Numbered from the stretch's first letter, positions 8,925 through 17,824 are shown. The stretch: 64,000 bases of DNA from Patulibacter brassicae (GCF_033949425.1 NZ_JAXAVX010000009.1:62001-126000), one strand, 5' to 3'. A program made the numbers and translations. Notes: generated from the sequence alone by a model not told the origin.

Positions 8925-10802
8925 ATGCACGCCACCCCCTCCTTCGGTTCGGCCCTCGTGGTCACCCCGCCGGCCGGCGGTCGCTCGCCCGTCTCGGGCG
9001 GCAGCGCGGATCGCCAGCTCGTGGAGCGGGCCGCCGCGGGCGACCACCGCGCGTTCGAGCTGCTCGTCGAGCGCCACCGCCGCGGCCTGCTCGCCTACGC
9101 CACGCGGATGCTCGGCGATCACGCGCGGGCCGAGGACGCGGTCCAGGAGACGTTCGTCTCCGCCCTGCGCGCCCTGCGCGTCGGACAGCGCCCGGTCCAC
9201 CTGCGGGCGTGGCTGCACGAGATCGCCCGCCGTTCCTGCATCGACGCGTGGCGCGGGCAGCAGCGCCAGGCGGAGGTCAGCCTCGACCCGGAGGGGCTGA
9301 GCTCGCGCGACCGGCACCGGCTGTCGATCAGCGAGGAGACCGCGCTGCGTCCCGCGGGCGACCGGGAGTCGCTGAGCCTCCTGCGCTCCGCGTTCGGCGA
9401 GCTCCCCGCGCTGCAGCACGACGTGCTCGTCCAGCGCGAGCTCGAGGGGCGGAGCCCGAGCGAGATCGCCGACCGGCTCGGCGTGAGCCGCACCGTCGTC
9501 GAGGGTCAGCTGGCGCGCGGACGTCGCGCGCTGACCGTCGCCTACCGCGCCCTGGAGAGCGGCGAGCGCTGCGCCGAGACCCGGCGGCTCTGCGACGCCG
9601 AGGGACCGCTGGGAGGACGCGATCGGCGCCGGCTCGGCGCCCACGCGCGCAGCTGCGCGTCCTGCCGCCGCTACGCCGCCGGCGCCGGCGTGGACCTCTC
9701 CCTGCTGGGCGTCGGCGCGATGGCGCGTGCGGCGCTCCTGCTGCCGCTGCCGCTGTTGCGGCGCCTGCCGTGCGGGGGGTCGTCGTCGCCGGTCGGGGAC
9801 GCCGCCGGCGGCGTGCTGAGCGCGAAGCTCGCGGTCGGCGCGGCGCTCATGGCGGGCGGGACCGGGCTCGTCGTCACCGACGTCCCGCCCGCCGGGCGCG
9901 ACGTCTCGCCGCGAGTCGCCGGGACTGCGCGCATCGAGTCGCCCGCCACCTCCCCGGGCGGGCGGACAGGCGTCGCCCTGCCTGGGAGCCAGCTGCGTGG
10001 GACCGGCAGGGGGCTCCCGCCCTTCGGGACGTCGGCCGCCGTCGCGGCGGCCGTCCGTCGCGCGGTCGCGACCGAGATCGCGGCGCATCCGCCCCTCGAC
10101 CTGCCGGCGATCACCGCTCCGCCGCTGCCGCCGCTGCCGGCCACGCCGGTCCCCGTGGTGCCGCTGCCCCCCACCGCGGCCTCCGTCTCGACCCCGTCCG
10201 TGGGCAGTTCATCGAGCGTGGCCGTCGAGACGTCGCGTCCGACGACGACGGCCGGCGTGCCGACGCCGCCGGTCACGGCGCAGCGGGCCCCGACGACGGT
10301 CGATCCGGAAGCGGTCGTTTCGACGGACGGACCGAGCGGCTCGCCGGAACTGAGCCCGACCGTCGAGATGCCCGGCACCCCCGGTCCGCCGACGCTCCTG
10401 CCGGCCTCGCCGGTCGAGCCGGGCTCCGTCGGTGGCCCGACGCGCGATCCCGACCCGGTCGCGGTGACCGGGGAGGGGACGACCGGCGGGGCGGACCCCG
10501 CTACTGGCGAAGACCCCGTGGTCGCGCCGGCTGCTCCTGAGGAGGAGCCTGGATCCGACCCGACCGCGCCCGCGCTCACTGCGCCTGAGGACACCATCAC
10601 GGCGGACCCGATCCCGCAGGTCGCGGACCCCGCACCCCAGGTCGAGACGCCCGAGCCGACGGCCTCGGCCCCGACCGAGGAGCCGGCCGCGACCGACGAG
10701 CCGACCTCGAATGATCCCGCGATCGCCGCTTCGCCGGCCACGCCGGAGGATTCGTCCGAGGGGCCGGTCGGCGACGGCGGCACGGGTGCGGTCGGTGGCT
10801 GA
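8925..10802 (+). CDS. ECF sigma factor fused to zinc-finger anti-sigma-like domain, membrane segment and Pro/Ser/Thr-rich tail
   Basis: The 625-aa protein begins with sigma-70 region 2 (about 30-95) and region 4 (about 155-208, with a clear HTH). A zinc-binding anti-sigma motif follows (H240-x3-C244-x2-C247, HARSCASC), then a hydrophobic stretch (297-318) that can span the membrane. The rest, about 300 residues, is low-complexity Pro/Thr/Ser/Glu and probably extracytoplasmic. Fused regulators of this architecture are known among actinobacterial ECF groups. The fusion suggests a membrane-tethered sigma factor released by proteolysis or by conformational change. The ATG at 8925 is used; the open frame upstream lacks homology. 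The gene overlaps the next by 8 nt. Confidence 0.88.
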   Translation: MHATPSFGSALVVTPPAGGRSPVSGGSADRQLVERAAAGDHRAFELLVERHRRGLLAYATRMLGDHARAEDAVQETFVSALRALRVGQRPVHLRAWLHEIARRSCIDAWRGQQRQAEVSLDPEGLSSRDRHRLSISEETALRPAGDRESLSLLRSAFGELPALQHDVLVQRELEGRSPSEIADRLGVSRTVVEGQLARGRRALTVAYRALESGERCAETRRLCDAEGPLGGRDRRRLGAHARSCASCRRYAAGAGVDLSLLGVGAMARAALLLPLPLLRRLPCGGSSSPVGDAAGGVLSAKLAVGAALMAGGTGLVVTDVPPAGRDVSPRVAGTARIESPATSPGGRTGVALPGSQLRGTGRGLPPFGTSAAVAAAVRRAVATEIAAHPPLDLPAITAPPLPPLPATPVPVVPLPPTAASVSTPSVGSSSSVAVETSRPTTTAGVPTPPVTAQRAPTTVDPEAVVSTDGPSGSPELSPTVEMPGTPGPPTLLPASPVEPGSVGGPTRDPDPVAVTGEGTTGGADPATGEDPVVAPAAPEEEPGSDPTAPALTAPEDTITADPIPQVADPAPQVETPEPTASAPTEEPAATDEPTSNDPAIAASPATPEDSSEGPVGDGGTGAVGG

Positions 10803-11076
10803 CGCCGGCCTCGACGTCGCGTCGCACTCCACCCTCTACGCCATCGGCGCGTACTTCTGCGACCGCCATCCCGAGCTCGTCGACGACGTGCTCGCGGACG
10901 CGGACGCGATCGAGCGCACGGGCCTGCGCACGTGGGCCGCGGCCGAGGACGTCGCCGTCCAGGACGCGTTCGAGACCCTCGTCACGGGCCTCGCGATCCG
11001 CTTCTACACGGCGCTGGCCGACGAGGCCGTGACCGCCGACCGGCGGACCGAGCCGGTGGATCGACCGGTCGGCTGA
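10795..11076 (+). CDS. small conserved-looking protein of unknown function
   Basis: 93-aa, mostly helical and acidic protein with no signal or membrane segment. The GTG start at 10795 lies inside the last codons of the fused sigma gene, so the two are likely co-translated. Recognisable homology to a named family is lacking. The compact N-terminal part (residues 5-75) looks like a real fold and the C-terminal dozen residues look disordered. Confidence 0.6.
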   Translation: MADAGLDVASHSTLYAIGAYFCDRHPELVDDVLADADAIERTGLRTWAAAEDVAVQDAFETLVTGLAIRFYTALADEAVTADRRTEPVDRPVG

Positions 11077-11194
11077 CGGCGCCGCGCGAGCGCCGCTCCC
11101 GACGGTCCCCGGCACGCCGTGGCCGCGGTCGGTCGTCGCGACGGGCACCCGGCGAGCCTCGGCGCCACGACCGTGCCATACTCACCGGCGCACT

Positions 11195-11268
11195 CGGGGC
11201 GTGGCGCAGCCTGGTAGCGCGCACCGTTCGGGTCGGTGAGGTCCCCGGTTCGAATCCGGGCGCCCCGA
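11195..11268 (+). tRNA. tRNA-Pro (anticodon CGG)
   Basis: A complete cloverleaf of 74 nt: acceptor CGGGGCG/CGCCCCG, D-arm with GGTA loop, anticodon stem CACCG/CGGTG around TTCGGGT (anticodon CGG at 34-36), and T-arm CCCGG/CCGGG around TTCGAAT, with discriminator A. The 3' CCA is not encoded. A TGCCATACT segment at 11174-11182 could be an extended -10. Confidence 0.97.
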
Positions 11269-11274
11269 CTGCAA

Positions 11275-11311
11275 GCACGAGGCCCGCCGTCGTCGACGGC
11301 GGGCCTCGTGC
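11275..11311 (+). terminator. 17-bp perfect hairpin after tRNA-Pro
   Basis: A 17-base arm beginning GCACGAGG pairs perfectly with its complement across a 3-nt loop, 6 nt after the tRNA. It is one of the strongest hairpins in the window and is followed by a short T-containing tail. Confidence 0.9.
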
Positions 11312-11357
11312 GTTCTCCGCCGTGCCGGCGGGGGTCGCCCGGCGCTCTGGTATCCCG

Positions 11358-12446
11358 ATGGGCATGCCCTCGCCCCTGGATCCCGCCGCCCTCGCCGCGC
11401 CGATCGTCCTGGCGCCGATGGCCGGGGGGCCGTCGACGCCGGCGCTCGCCGCGGCCGTCAGCGACGCCGGCGGCCTGGGGACGCTCGCGGCGGGCTACCG
11501 CGCGCCCGACGCGCTGGCCGATGACCTCGCCCGGACGCGCGAGCGCACGAGCCGGCCGATCGGCGTGAACCTCTTCGCCCCGCCGCCGCCGGCCGTGCCG
11601 GCGACGCGGATCGCCGCCCATGCGGCTGCCGTCGCCCGCGAGGCGTCGGCCCTCGGCGTTGCTGCCGGCGCGCCGCGCCACGACGACGACGGCTGGAACG
11701 AGAAGATCGCGCTGCTCGAGCGCGATCCGGTCGCGGTCGTGTCGGTGACCTTCGGGCTGCCCGCCGCCGAGGTCCTCGCCCGGCTGCGCGCCGCGGGTAG
11801 CGCGGTCTGGGTGACGGTGACGAGCGCGGAGGAGGCGCGGGCGGCGGCCGCCGCCGGCGCCGACGCGCTGATCGTCCAGGGCGCCGAGGCGGGCGGCCAC
11901 CAGGGCGGGTTCGTCGACGAGCCGGGGCGAGAGCCGCTGGGGGTCCTCGCGCTGTTGCAGCTCGTCCGGGCCGCGGTCGAGGTGCCGTTGATCGCGGCCG
12001 GGGGGATCGCCACCGGGGCCGGCCTCGCGGCGGTCCTCGCGGCCGGCGCGGCCGCCGCGCAGCTCGGCACGGCGTTCCTCGGCTGCCCGGAGGCGGGGAC
12101 CTGGGCCGGCCACCGCGCCTTGCTGGGCGGGGACCGCCCGACGGCGTTCACGCGGGCCTTCAGCGGCCGGCGCGCCCGCGGCCTCGAGACGCGATTCGCG
12201 CGCGAGCACGAGGACACCGCGGCGGTCGCCTATCCCCAGATCCACCACCTGACGGCCCCGGTCCGCGCGGCCGCGCGCGCGGCCGGCGACGCGGAGCGGG
12301 TGAGCCTCTGGGCCGGCCAGGCGCATCCGCTCGCCGCGTCGCGGCCGGCGGCCGAGCTCGTCGCCGTGCTGACCGCCGAGGCGGACGCCGCGCTGCAGGC
12401 GGCGATCGGCTGCCGAGCTGCCACGGCCGTGTCCGATCTCCGCTAG
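11358..12446 (+). CDS. nitronate monooxygenase / 2-nitropropane dioxygenase family flavoprotein
   Basis: 362-aa FMN-dependent TIM barrel. The family catalytic histidine appears in GAEAGGHQGG (about residue 180), and the phosphate-binding segment AAGGIATGAG follows. Members oxidise alkyl nitronates such as propionate-3-nitronate; FabK-like enoyl reductases share the fold, so the substrate is inferred. The start may be ATG 11358 or ATG 11364. Neither has a clear ribosome-binding site, and a TATCCC just upstream would fit a leaderless message. Confidence 0.85.
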   Translation: MGMPSPLDPAALAAPIVLAPMAGGPSTPALAAAVSDAGGLGTLAAGYRAPDALADDLARTRERTSRPIGVNLFAPPPPAVPATRIAAHAAAVAREASALGVAAGAPRHDDDGWNEKIALLERDPVAVVSVTFGLPAAEVLARLRAAGSAVWVTVTSAEEARAAAAAGADALIVQGAEAGGHQGGFVDEPGREPLGVLALLQLVRAAVEVPLIAAGGIATGAGLAAVLAAGAAAAQLGTAFLGCPEAGTWAGHRALLGGDRPTAFTRAFSGRRARGLETRFAREHEDTAAVAYPQIHHLTAPVRAAARAAGDAERVSLWAGQAHPLAASRPAAELVAVLTAEADAALQAAIGCRAATAVSDLR

Positions 12447-12481
12447 TCCCCGGCGGTCCCGGGTGCGACGATCGACGGGCG

Positions 12482-14011
12482 ATGCCGACGAGCGCCCCCA
12501 CCCACGAACCGGTCCCGACGCGGCCCGGCGAGCGCGCGTTCGACCGTCGCTACGCCGCCGTGCGCAGCCGGGACCGGCGCTTCGACGGGCGCTTCGTGAC
12601 GGCAGTGCGGTCGACCGGCATCTACTGCCGGCCGAGCTGCCCGGCTCGGACGCCGCTGCCCCGCAACGTCATGTTCTACGCCACCGCGGCGGCCGCGCAG
12701 GAGGCGGGCTACCGCGCCTGCCGGCGGTGCCGGCCGGAGGCCGCGCCCGGCTCCCCGGACTGGGACGCGCGGGCCGACGCGGTCGGGCGCGCCGTGCGCC
12801 TGATCGAGGAGGGCGTCGTGGACCGGGACGGCGTCGCAGGACTCGCGGGGCGCCTCGGGTACTCGCCCCGTCACCTGCACCGCCTGCTCGTCGACGAGCT
12901 CGGCGCGGGCCCGCTCGCGCTCGCGCGCGCCCACCGCGCCCGGACCGCGGCGCTGCTCATCGAGAGCGGGGACCTGCGCCTGACCGACGTCGCGTTCGCC
13001 GCGGGGTTCGGCAGCCTGCGCCAGTTCAACGACACGATCCGCCGGGTCTTCGGCCGCACGCCGACCGAGCTGCGCGGGGAGGCGGGCCGGCGGCCGCTGC
13101 CGGCCGCCGCGGGCGCCGTCGAGCTGCGCCTGCGTCGCCGCGAGCCGTTCGCCTGGCCGGCCCTGGTGGCGTTCCTCGAGCGTCGCGCGGTCCCAGGGCT
13201 CGAGGAGGTCGTCGGCGCCAGCTACCGGCGCGCGCTGCGCCTGCCGCGCGGCGCCGGTCGCTGCGAGCTGTCCGACGACGGCGACGCGGTCCGCTGCCGG
13301 CTCTGGCTCGAGGACCTGCGGGACCTCGCCGCGGCCGTCGCGCGGTGCCGTCGGCTCCTGGACCTCGACGCCGACCCGCTCGCCGTCGACGACCGGCTCG
13401 GCGAGGACCCGGTGCTCGCGCGGCTCGTGGACGCCACCCCCGGTCGCCGGCTACCGGGCACCGTCGACGGCTACGAGCTCGCGGTGCGGACGGTGGTCGG
13501 CCAGCAGGTCTCGGTCGCCGGGGCCCGCACCATCCTCGGGCGGCTCGTGGCCGCCCACGGCGCGCCCGTCGGCGACGACGCGCCCGGCGTCCCGGCGCTG
13601 CGCGGCTTCCCGGCTCCGGAGGTCGTCGCCGCGCTGCCCGACGAGGCGCTGCCGATGCCCCGCCGGCGGGTCGCGGCGCTGCGCGGGCTCGCGCGCGCCG
13701 TCGCCGACGGCACGCTCGACCTCGACGGCGGCGACGAGCGCGGCCGCGTGCGCGAGCGGCTCCTCGCGCTGCCGGGCATCGGCCCCTGGACCGTCGAGTA
13801 CCTCGCCGCACGCGGGCTCGGCGACCCCGACGCGATCCCCGTCACCGACCTCGGCCTGCGCGCCGCCGCGCGCGACCTCGGCCTGCCCGAGGACGGAGCG
13901 GGGCTCGCGATCCGCGCCGCGCGCTGGGCGCCGTGGCGCGCCTACGCCGCCCAGCACCTCTGGGCGAGCCTCGAGCCCCGTCCCGTCCCGACCCCGGAGC
14001 ACCAGCGATGA
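12482..14011 (+). CDS. alkA: Ada-type regulator fused to AlkA 3-methyladenine DNA glycosylase
   Basis: A 509-aa alkylation-damage sensor and repair enzyme. The N-terminal Ada metal domain carries four cysteines (C49, C53, C80, C83), of which C49 would accept a methyl group from phosphotriesters. An AraC-type HTH follows (about 95-195), then an AlkA N-terminal domain and an HhH-GPD glycosylase with the hairpin LPGIGPWT and catalytic Asp in VTDLGLR. This arrangement is known in actinobacteria and probably autoactivates its own operon. The stop overlaps the ogt start (ATGA). Confidence 0.94.
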   Translation: MPTSAPTHEPVPTRPGERAFDRRYAAVRSRDRRFDGRFVTAVRSTGIYCRPSCPARTPLPRNVMFYATAAAAQEAGYRACRRCRPEAAPGSPDWDARADAVGRAVRLIEEGVVDRDGVAGLAGRLGYSPRHLHRLLVDELGAGPLALARAHRARTAALLIESGDLRLTDVAFAAGFGSLRQFNDTIRRVFGRTPTELRGEAGRRPLPAAAGAVELRLRRREPFAWPALVAFLERRAVPGLEEVVGASYRRALRLPRGAGRCELSDDGDAVRCRLWLEDLRDLAAAVARCRRLLDLDADPLAVDDRLGEDPVLARLVDATPGRRLPGTVDGYELAVRTVVGQQVSVAGARTILGRLVAAHGAPVGDDAPGVPALRGFPAPEVVAALPDEALPMPRRRVAALRGLARAVADGTLDLDGGDERGRVRERLLALPGIGPWTVEYLAARGLGDPDAIPVTDLGLRAAARDLGLPEDGAGLAIRAARWAPWRAYAAQHLWASLEPRPVPTPEHQR

Positions 14012-14562
14012 CCCCCCAGACCCTCCATCGGACCACGATCGACACGCCCGCCGGGCCGCTCCTGCTGCTCGTCGACGACGCCGGCGTCGTGCGTGCGAGC
14101 GGCTTCACCGACGACGTCGGCGAGGTCGCGGCGCTGCTGCCGGCCGACGAGCGGCCCGCCACCCTGCGGTCGGTCGACGCCGACGACGCCGACGCGCCCA
14201 CGGCGCCCGCCGTCGCGGCGGTCCGCGCCTACCTCGACGGGGAGCTCGGCGCGCTGGACGACGTCGCCGTCGCGCAGCGCGAGCGCCCGGCGACCGCGAT
14301 CCTGCGCCGGCACCTGCGCGAGGTTCCGCCCGGCGCACCGGCGAGCTACCTCGGGCTCGCCCGCGCGGCCGGCCTCGATCGGGGCTCGCGCGCCGCGGGA
14401 CAGGCCTGCGCGCGCAACGCCGTGGCCCCGTTCGTGCCGTGCCATCGCGTTCTGCGCAGCGACGGGGCGCTCGGGGGCTACCGCTGGGGCCTGGCGGTGA
14501 AGCGCTGGCTGCTCGCGCACGAGGCCGAGCACGCCGGTGCCCGCGTCCCGGTCGCACGCTGA
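14008..14562 (+). CDS. ogt: methylated-DNA--[protein]-cysteine S-methyltransferase
   Basis: A 184-aa suicide repair protein that takes methyl groups from O6-methylguanine. The acceptor C145 sits in the canonical PCHRV motif, and the GGYRWG helix and arginine-finger region are present. A helix usually reading close to GxAxxxNP is AGQACARNA here, a mild deviation. The ATG overlaps the AlkA stop by 4 nt, giving a two-gene repair operon. Confidence 0.95.
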   Translation: MTPQTLHRTTIDTPAGPLLLLVDDAGVVRASGFTDDVGEVAALLPADERPATLRSVDADDADAPTAPAVAAVRAYLDGELGALDDVAVAQRERPATAILRRHLREVPPGAPASYLGLARAAGLDRGSRAAGQACARNAVAPFVPCHRVLRSDGALGGYRWGLAVKRWLLAHEAEHAGARVPVAR

Positions 14563-14650
14563 CCGGCGCGCCGGTCGCCGGAGCCGCCGGTCCCCGGCCG
14601 GTGCGGCGCCCGGCACGGCCGTGGTCGGCGCGGCCCCGAGGAACGGCCGC

Positions 14651-16513
14651 TCAGGCCGGCGGCGCGGTGACGAGCGATGCGCCGGCCTCGCGGAGCTCGG
14701 CGAGGGTCCGGTCGCCGTCGCCCGGGCTCACCTCGACGGCGGCGATCGCGTCGGTCGCCACGGCCACGGCGAGTCCGCCGTCGAGCGCGTCGAGCGCCGT
14801 CGCGCGCACGCAGTAGTCCGTCGCCAGCCCGCAGACGACGACGCGCCGCACCCGCCGCTCCCGCAGGAGCTCCAGCAGCCCGGTCCCGTCGAACGCCGAG
14901 TACGCGTCGCGGTCCCGGTCCTCGGCCTTGCTGACGACCGTCGCGCCGGCGAGATCGAGGGACGGATGGAGCTCCGCGCCCGGCGTGCCGGCCACGCAGT
15001 GCGGCGGCCACGGCCCGCCCCGCTCGGCGAAGGAGACGTGATCGGCGGGGTGCCAGTCGCGCGAGGCGACGATCGTCGCACCGCCCTCGCGGGCAGCGCG
15101 CAGCAGTCGCGCGATCGGCGCGAGGACCCGATCGCCGGTCGGCACGCCGAGCGCGCCGCCCGGCAGGAAGTCGTGCTGGACGTCGACGACGACGAGCGCG
15201 TCGTCGGGGCGCAGGGTCGCGGGCCGGGCGAGCCGCTCGCGGAGCGCCAGCAGCTGCGCGGAGCGGACGACCGGGGCGAACGTCGCCCGGCCGGCGAGCT
15301 CGCGCTCCCGGGCGGCCCGCTCGCGGGCCGCATCGAGGTCGAGGGCGCCCGGGACCGGCGCGCCGCGGCGCAGGACGGGTCGCATGAGCGCGGTCCCGGG
15401 CTGCGCCTCGTGGGCGAGGTGGATCCGGTGGCCGACGACGTCGCCGGCGACGACGCGCGCCACGCCATGGACCCCCGGGTCGGTCTCCTTGCCGGGACTG
15501 CGCTTCATGACCCAGCGCCGCAGCGGATCGGGCTCGTCGTGCTGCGCGCAGAGCTTGTAGACGCCGCCCAGCGGCTCCCCGGAGCGCAGCCGCGTGCCGA
15601 CGCCGAACGCGTCGACCGGCGCGCCGGCGCCGACGATCGACGAGATCGCGGCGGCGTCGAGGTCGCCCGACAGGACGATCCGGGTGGCGCCCTGTCCGGC
15701 GGCGTCGAGCGCCGCCCGCGCCCGTCGCGCCTCCTCGGCGAGGTCGCCGGAGTCGATCCGGATGGCCGCCAGCGGCACCCCGACCTCCTGCGCGGCGGCG
15801 ATCGCGCGCGCCACGCCCCGGTCGACGTCGAAGCTGTCCACGAGCAGCGTGGTGCCGGGGTGATCGCGCAGCGCCTCGGCGAACGCGTCCTGCTCGTGGT
15901 CCTCGCCGCGGGCGAGGACCTGGTGGTGCGCCATCGTCCCGAGCGTCGGGATCCCGTACCGGGCCCCGGCCTCGGGCAGCGCGGTCCCGGCGAACCCGGC
16001 GAGCCACGCTGCACGGGCGGTCGCCAGCCCGGCCTCGGGGCCGTCGAGGCGTCGGAGCGAGAAGTCCTGGACCGGGCGCCCGCCGGCAGCCGCGACGATG
16101 CCGGCGGCGTTCGTCGCGATCCGCGTGCCGTAGTTCAGGGCGGCGAGGACGACGGGCTCGACGAGGGTCGCCTCGACGCGCGGCGCGGTGATCCGCAGGA
16201 GCGGGACCTCGGCCGGCAGGCACGTCCCCTCCGGCAGCGCCCACGCGGTGCCGGTGAAGCGCAGGGCGGCGAGCCGCGCGAGCAGCGCCGCCGAGAAGCG
16301 CCCGTCCTGGCGCAGCCACGCGAGCTCGTCGGGATCCGCGCGCAGCTCCCGCAGCGCGGTGACGGCCTCCTGGACGCCGGCGAGCATCACCCACGGGCGG
16401 TCCTCCGACCGGCGCCGCACCACGACCTCGAACGACACGAGGTCGTCCCGACCGTGGCGGACGAAGCCGTCGGCCATCGTCAGCGTGTAGAGGTCGGTCC
16501 GCAGGACGCTCAT
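14651..16513 (-). CDS. pncB: fused nicotinate phosphoribosyltransferase and nicotinamidase
   Basis: A 620-aa protein that would carry out two consecutive steps of NAD salvage. Residues 1 to about 425 are a nicotinate phosphoribosyltransferase (LYTLTMA N-terminus, GTMAHH with the phosphorylated-His region, DSGDLAE, FGVGTRL). Residues about 435-620 are a PncA-type isochorismatase-fold nicotinamidase with triad D444, K529, C568 and metal ligands D486, H488, H492. Both halves retain their catalytic residues. The nicotinamidase half makes nicotinate from nicotinamide, and the other half converts it to NaMN. The gene is divergent from the Mn riboswitch/terC unit. Confidence 0.93.
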   Translation of the reverse strand: MSVLRTDLYTLTMADGFVRHGRDDLVSFEVVVRRRSEDRPWVMLAGVQEAVTALRELRADPDELAWLRQDGRFSAALLARLAALRFTGTAWALPEGTCLPAEVPLLRITAPRVEATLVEPVVLAALNYGTRIATNAAGIVAAAGGRPVQDFSLRRLDGPEAGLATARAAWLAGFAGTALPEAGARYGIPTLGTMAHHQVLARGEDHEQDAFAEALRDHPGTTLLVDSFDVDRGVARAIAAAQEVGVPLAAIRIDSGDLAEEARRARAALDAAGQGATRIVLSGDLDAAAISSIVGAGAPVDAFGVGTRLRSGEPLGGVYKLCAQHDEPDPLRRWVMKRSPGKETDPGVHGVARVVAGDVVGHRIHLAHEAQPGTALMRPVLRRGAPVPGALDLDAARERAARERELAGRATFAPVVRSAQLLALRERLARPATLRPDDALVVVDVQHDFLPGGALGVPTGDRVLAPIARLLRAAREGGATIVASRDWHPADHVSFAERGGPWPPHCVAGTPGAELHPSLDLAGATVVSKAEDRDRDAYSAFDGTGLLELLRERRVRRVVVCGLATDYCVRATALDALDGGLAVAVATDAIAAVEVSPGDGDRTLAELREAGASLVTAPPA

Positions 16514-16577
16514 CGCCGAGGCGCGCCGTCGCAGGCGCGAGGACGAGCATACGGCGCCGTGCCGCTCGTCCGGTAGC

Positions 16578-16685
16578 CTTCGGGCGAAGAAGGGCAGTAT
16601 CCCGCAAGCGACGTCGCCGTCAGTCCGGTCCCCGCGGGGACCCGGTGCGTCGGCCCCGGCAGGGGTGGGAGAGACCTTCGGCCCA
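16578..16685 (+). promoter_or_regulatory. yybP-ykoY family manganese riboswitch
   Basis: The leader of the terC gene has the two conserved loops of the Mn2+ riboswitch: AAGGGCAGTA after the 5' strand of P1 and GAGAGACCTT before its 3' strand. P1 forms from GGGCGAAG (16582-16589) and CTTCGGCCC (16674-16682). A GC-rich internal helix lies between. The riboswitch occurs widely before TerC-family and MntP exporters, and Mn2+ binding turns expression on. GGAG lies 8 nt before the ATG. Confidence 0.87.
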
Positions 16686-16714
16686 CACCCTGCAACGAGG
16701 TCGGAGTCTCACCC

Positions 16715-17779
16715 ATGAACCTGTCCCTGCTCGCCGCGTCCTCGAACGAGAGCACCGGATCGGACGTCTCGCCGGTCGTCTGGATCGCGTTCACCGCGTT
16801 CATCATCGCGATGCTCGTGCTGGACCTCGTCGTCCACCGGCACAGCGAGGGCGACAGCGCGGAGGACGCCCACGTCCCACCGTTCCGCCAGAGCGTCATC
16901 TGGTCGATCGGCTGGACGCTCCTGGCGGTCGCGTTCACCGCGCTCATCCCGCTCGTCCACGACGGATTCGGCGGCAAGGAGTCCGGCGAGTACCTCACCG
17001 GCTACGTGATCGAGCGCAGCCTGTCGCTGGACAACCTCTTCGTCTTCACGATCCTCTTCAGCTTCTTCAGCGTCCCGATCTACGCCCAGCGGAAGGTCCT
17101 CTTCTACGGCATCGTCGGCGCGATCGTCCTGCGCGCGATCTTCATCCTCGTCGGCGGCGCGCTGCTCAACGCGTTCCACTGGATGATCTACGTCTTCGGG
17201 GCGTTCCTCGTGATCACCGCGATCCGCATGGCGACGCACTCCGACGAGGAGGTCCACCCCGAGAACAACCCGGTCCTGAAGCTCATCCGGCGGGTCATCC
17301 CGATGACGGACCGCTACGAGGGCTCGAAGATCTTCATCCGCGAGAACGGCAAGCGGATCGGCACGCCGATGGTCGCGGCCCTCGCGATGGTGGCGACGTT
17401 CGACGTGATCTTCGCGATCGACTCGATCCCGGCGATCTTCGCGGTGACGCGCGAGACGTTCATCGTCTTCGCCGCCAACGCGTTCGCGCTCCTGGGCCTG
17501 ACGTCGCTCTTCTTCCTCATCGCCGGCCTGCTCGAGCGGTTCCACTTCCTGAGCTACGGCCTGGCGTTCATCCTCGGCTTCGTCGGCATCAAGATGCTGA
17601 TCAGCGACGTCTACCACATGCCGATCGGCATCTCGCTGACCGTCATCATCGGCACGCTGATCGTGGCCGCCTGGGCGTCGCGGCGGTGGCCGAAGGACGA
17701 GGGCCACGGCCCCGGCGACGGTGACGGCCCGCCGCCGCCGGCGACGGGCTCGACGCCCGCCGCGAGCTCCATCAGCTGA
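16715..17779 (+). CDS. terC: TerC-family integral membrane protein, likely Mn2+ exporter
   Basis: 354 aa with about nine membrane segments. It has TerC hallmark acidic residues in membrane helices (SLSLDNLFVF and FDVIFAIDSIPA), which are thought to bind metal. TerC/Alx proteins export manganese and help metallate exported enzymes. The riboswitch immediately upstream gives direct support for Mn2+ control. The C-terminal 30 residues are a disordered Pro/Gly tail. Confidence 0.93.
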   Translation: MNLSLLAASSNESTGSDVSPVVWIAFTAFIIAMLVLDLVVHRHSEGDSAEDAHVPPFRQSVIWSIGWTLLAVAFTALIPLVHDGFGGKESGEYLTGYVIERSLSLDNLFVFTILFSFFSVPIYAQRKVLFYGIVGAIVLRAIFILVGGALLNAFHWMIYVFGAFLVITAIRMATHSDEEVHPENNPVLKLIRRVIPMTDRYEGSKIFIRENGKRIGTPMVAALAMVATFDVIFAIDSIPAIFAVTRETFIVFAANAFALLGLTSLFFLIAGLLERFHFLSYGLAFILGFVGIKMLISDVYHMPIGISLTVIIGTLIVAAWASRRWPKDEGHGPGDGDGPPPPATGSTPAASSIS

Positions 17780-17797
17780 GTCACCGCGCGCGCCACC

Positions 17798-17824
17798 GGG
17801 CCGTCCGCAGCGGCGGACCGGCCC
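17798..17824 (+). terminator. hairpin after terC
   Basis: GGGCC plus GTCCGC pairs with GCGGAC plus GGCCC with a single bulge, about 20 nt after the terC stop. Confidence 0.6.
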
